Positions 13,206 to 13,294 of a DNA stretch of 13,294 nt are shown here, piece after piece. The number at the start of each line of letters is the position of its first letter. The stretch's first letter is position 1. Source of the stretch: a bacterium (lineage in GTDB: Bacteria; Bacteroidota; Bacteroidia; Cytophagales; Thermonemataceae); contig JANYGM010000461.1 in assembly GCA_025362415.1 (NCBI GenBank), positions 1-13,294 on the forward strand. Direction: 5' to 3'. The notes below the pieces were generated by a model. It made no database searches. It worked only from the letters and a program-made list of their open reading frames with translations, and was not told where the DNA came from. The position numbers and the translations under genes are program-made.

Positions 13206-13294
13206 TTGGCACCTTCAACGTCCTGTCGAAATTTGCTTCGCGCCTTCACGATGCCGAACCGATCGGCGAAGAGCGCGGCGTCATTGTCAACACG
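13169..13294 (+). CDS. Internal fragment of a short-chain dehydrogenase (foreign DNA)
   Basis: Forty-two codons, open at both ends and in a different frame from the peptidase, encode FSKIITTNLIGTFNVLSKFA and end in EERGVIVNT. This is the SDR segment with the conserved Asn of the NLxGTFNV helix and the strand that precedes the catalytic Ser. It resembles 3-hydroxyacyl-CoA dehydrogenase type II-like SDRs. Codons mostly end in G or C (ctg, ggc, acc, gtc, cgc), unlike every other gene here; 54 of 94 bases from 13201 are G/C. I infer DNA of another, probably proteobacterial, organism joined at about 13160-13172. Confidence 0.7.

Overview
The window looks like a piece of an AT-rich Bacteroidota genome, probably from the Cytophagales side of the phylum. 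Three things point there. Genes start after A-rich leaders without Shine-Dalgarno sequences. Most upstream regions carry the Bacteroidota -7 element TAnnTTTG. Several products are of Bacteroidota type: a rhomboid with a long C-terminal tail, ParC, a secreted MORN-like protein, and a subtilase with its own prodomain. The last ~130 bases do not belong to this genome. They are GC-rich (57% over 13201-13294) and encode an internal piece of a proteobacterial-type short-chain dehydrogenase, so the right edge is most likely a chimeric assembly join.

Layout. 1-538 is non-coding and dense in inverted repeats. 539-1483 (-) encodes a rhomboid protease. 1484-1835 is a divergent intergenic region with a promoter for each side and a leader hairpin. 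1836-2845 (+) holds two overlapping small genes: a DUF3883-like, PD-(D/E)XK-type putative nuclease and an unknown 80-residue protein. parC (topoisomerase IV subunit A) follows 31 bases later and ends at a strong bidirectional terminator that also closes the convergent alkB (alkane 1-monooxygenase). A ~151 bp MITE-like inverted repeat and a promoter precede rnpB (RNase P RNA, 6969-7425). rnpB ends 8 bases from a convergent gene for a membrane-anchored protein of unknown function. purB (8410-9789) is bracketed, codon to codon, by arrays of 7-bp repeats in opposite orientations. Then come a secreted MORN-like protein (-), another GC-rich inverted repeat, a terminator, a patatin-like phospholipase (-), a divergent promoter region and the N-terminal half of a secreted S8 peptidase, cut at the chimeric join.

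Gene relationships. Most genes are single housekeeping or envelope functions with no shared pathway: purine synthesis, tRNA 5' processing, chromosome decatenation, intramembrane proteolysis, alkane or lipid hydroxylation, lipid hydrolysis and secreted proteolysis. The only tight arrangement is the putative nuclease plus 80-residue protein, translationally overlapped and directly upstream of parC. The most unusual signal is the repeat content. Four large inverted repeats or hairpin families, two of them with compensatory base changes, and several AATTNNN heptamer arrays sit almost flush with start and stop codons.

Limits. All families were assigned by motif recognition, with no database search. 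Promoter calls rest on the -7 motif alone except where a -33 element is named.
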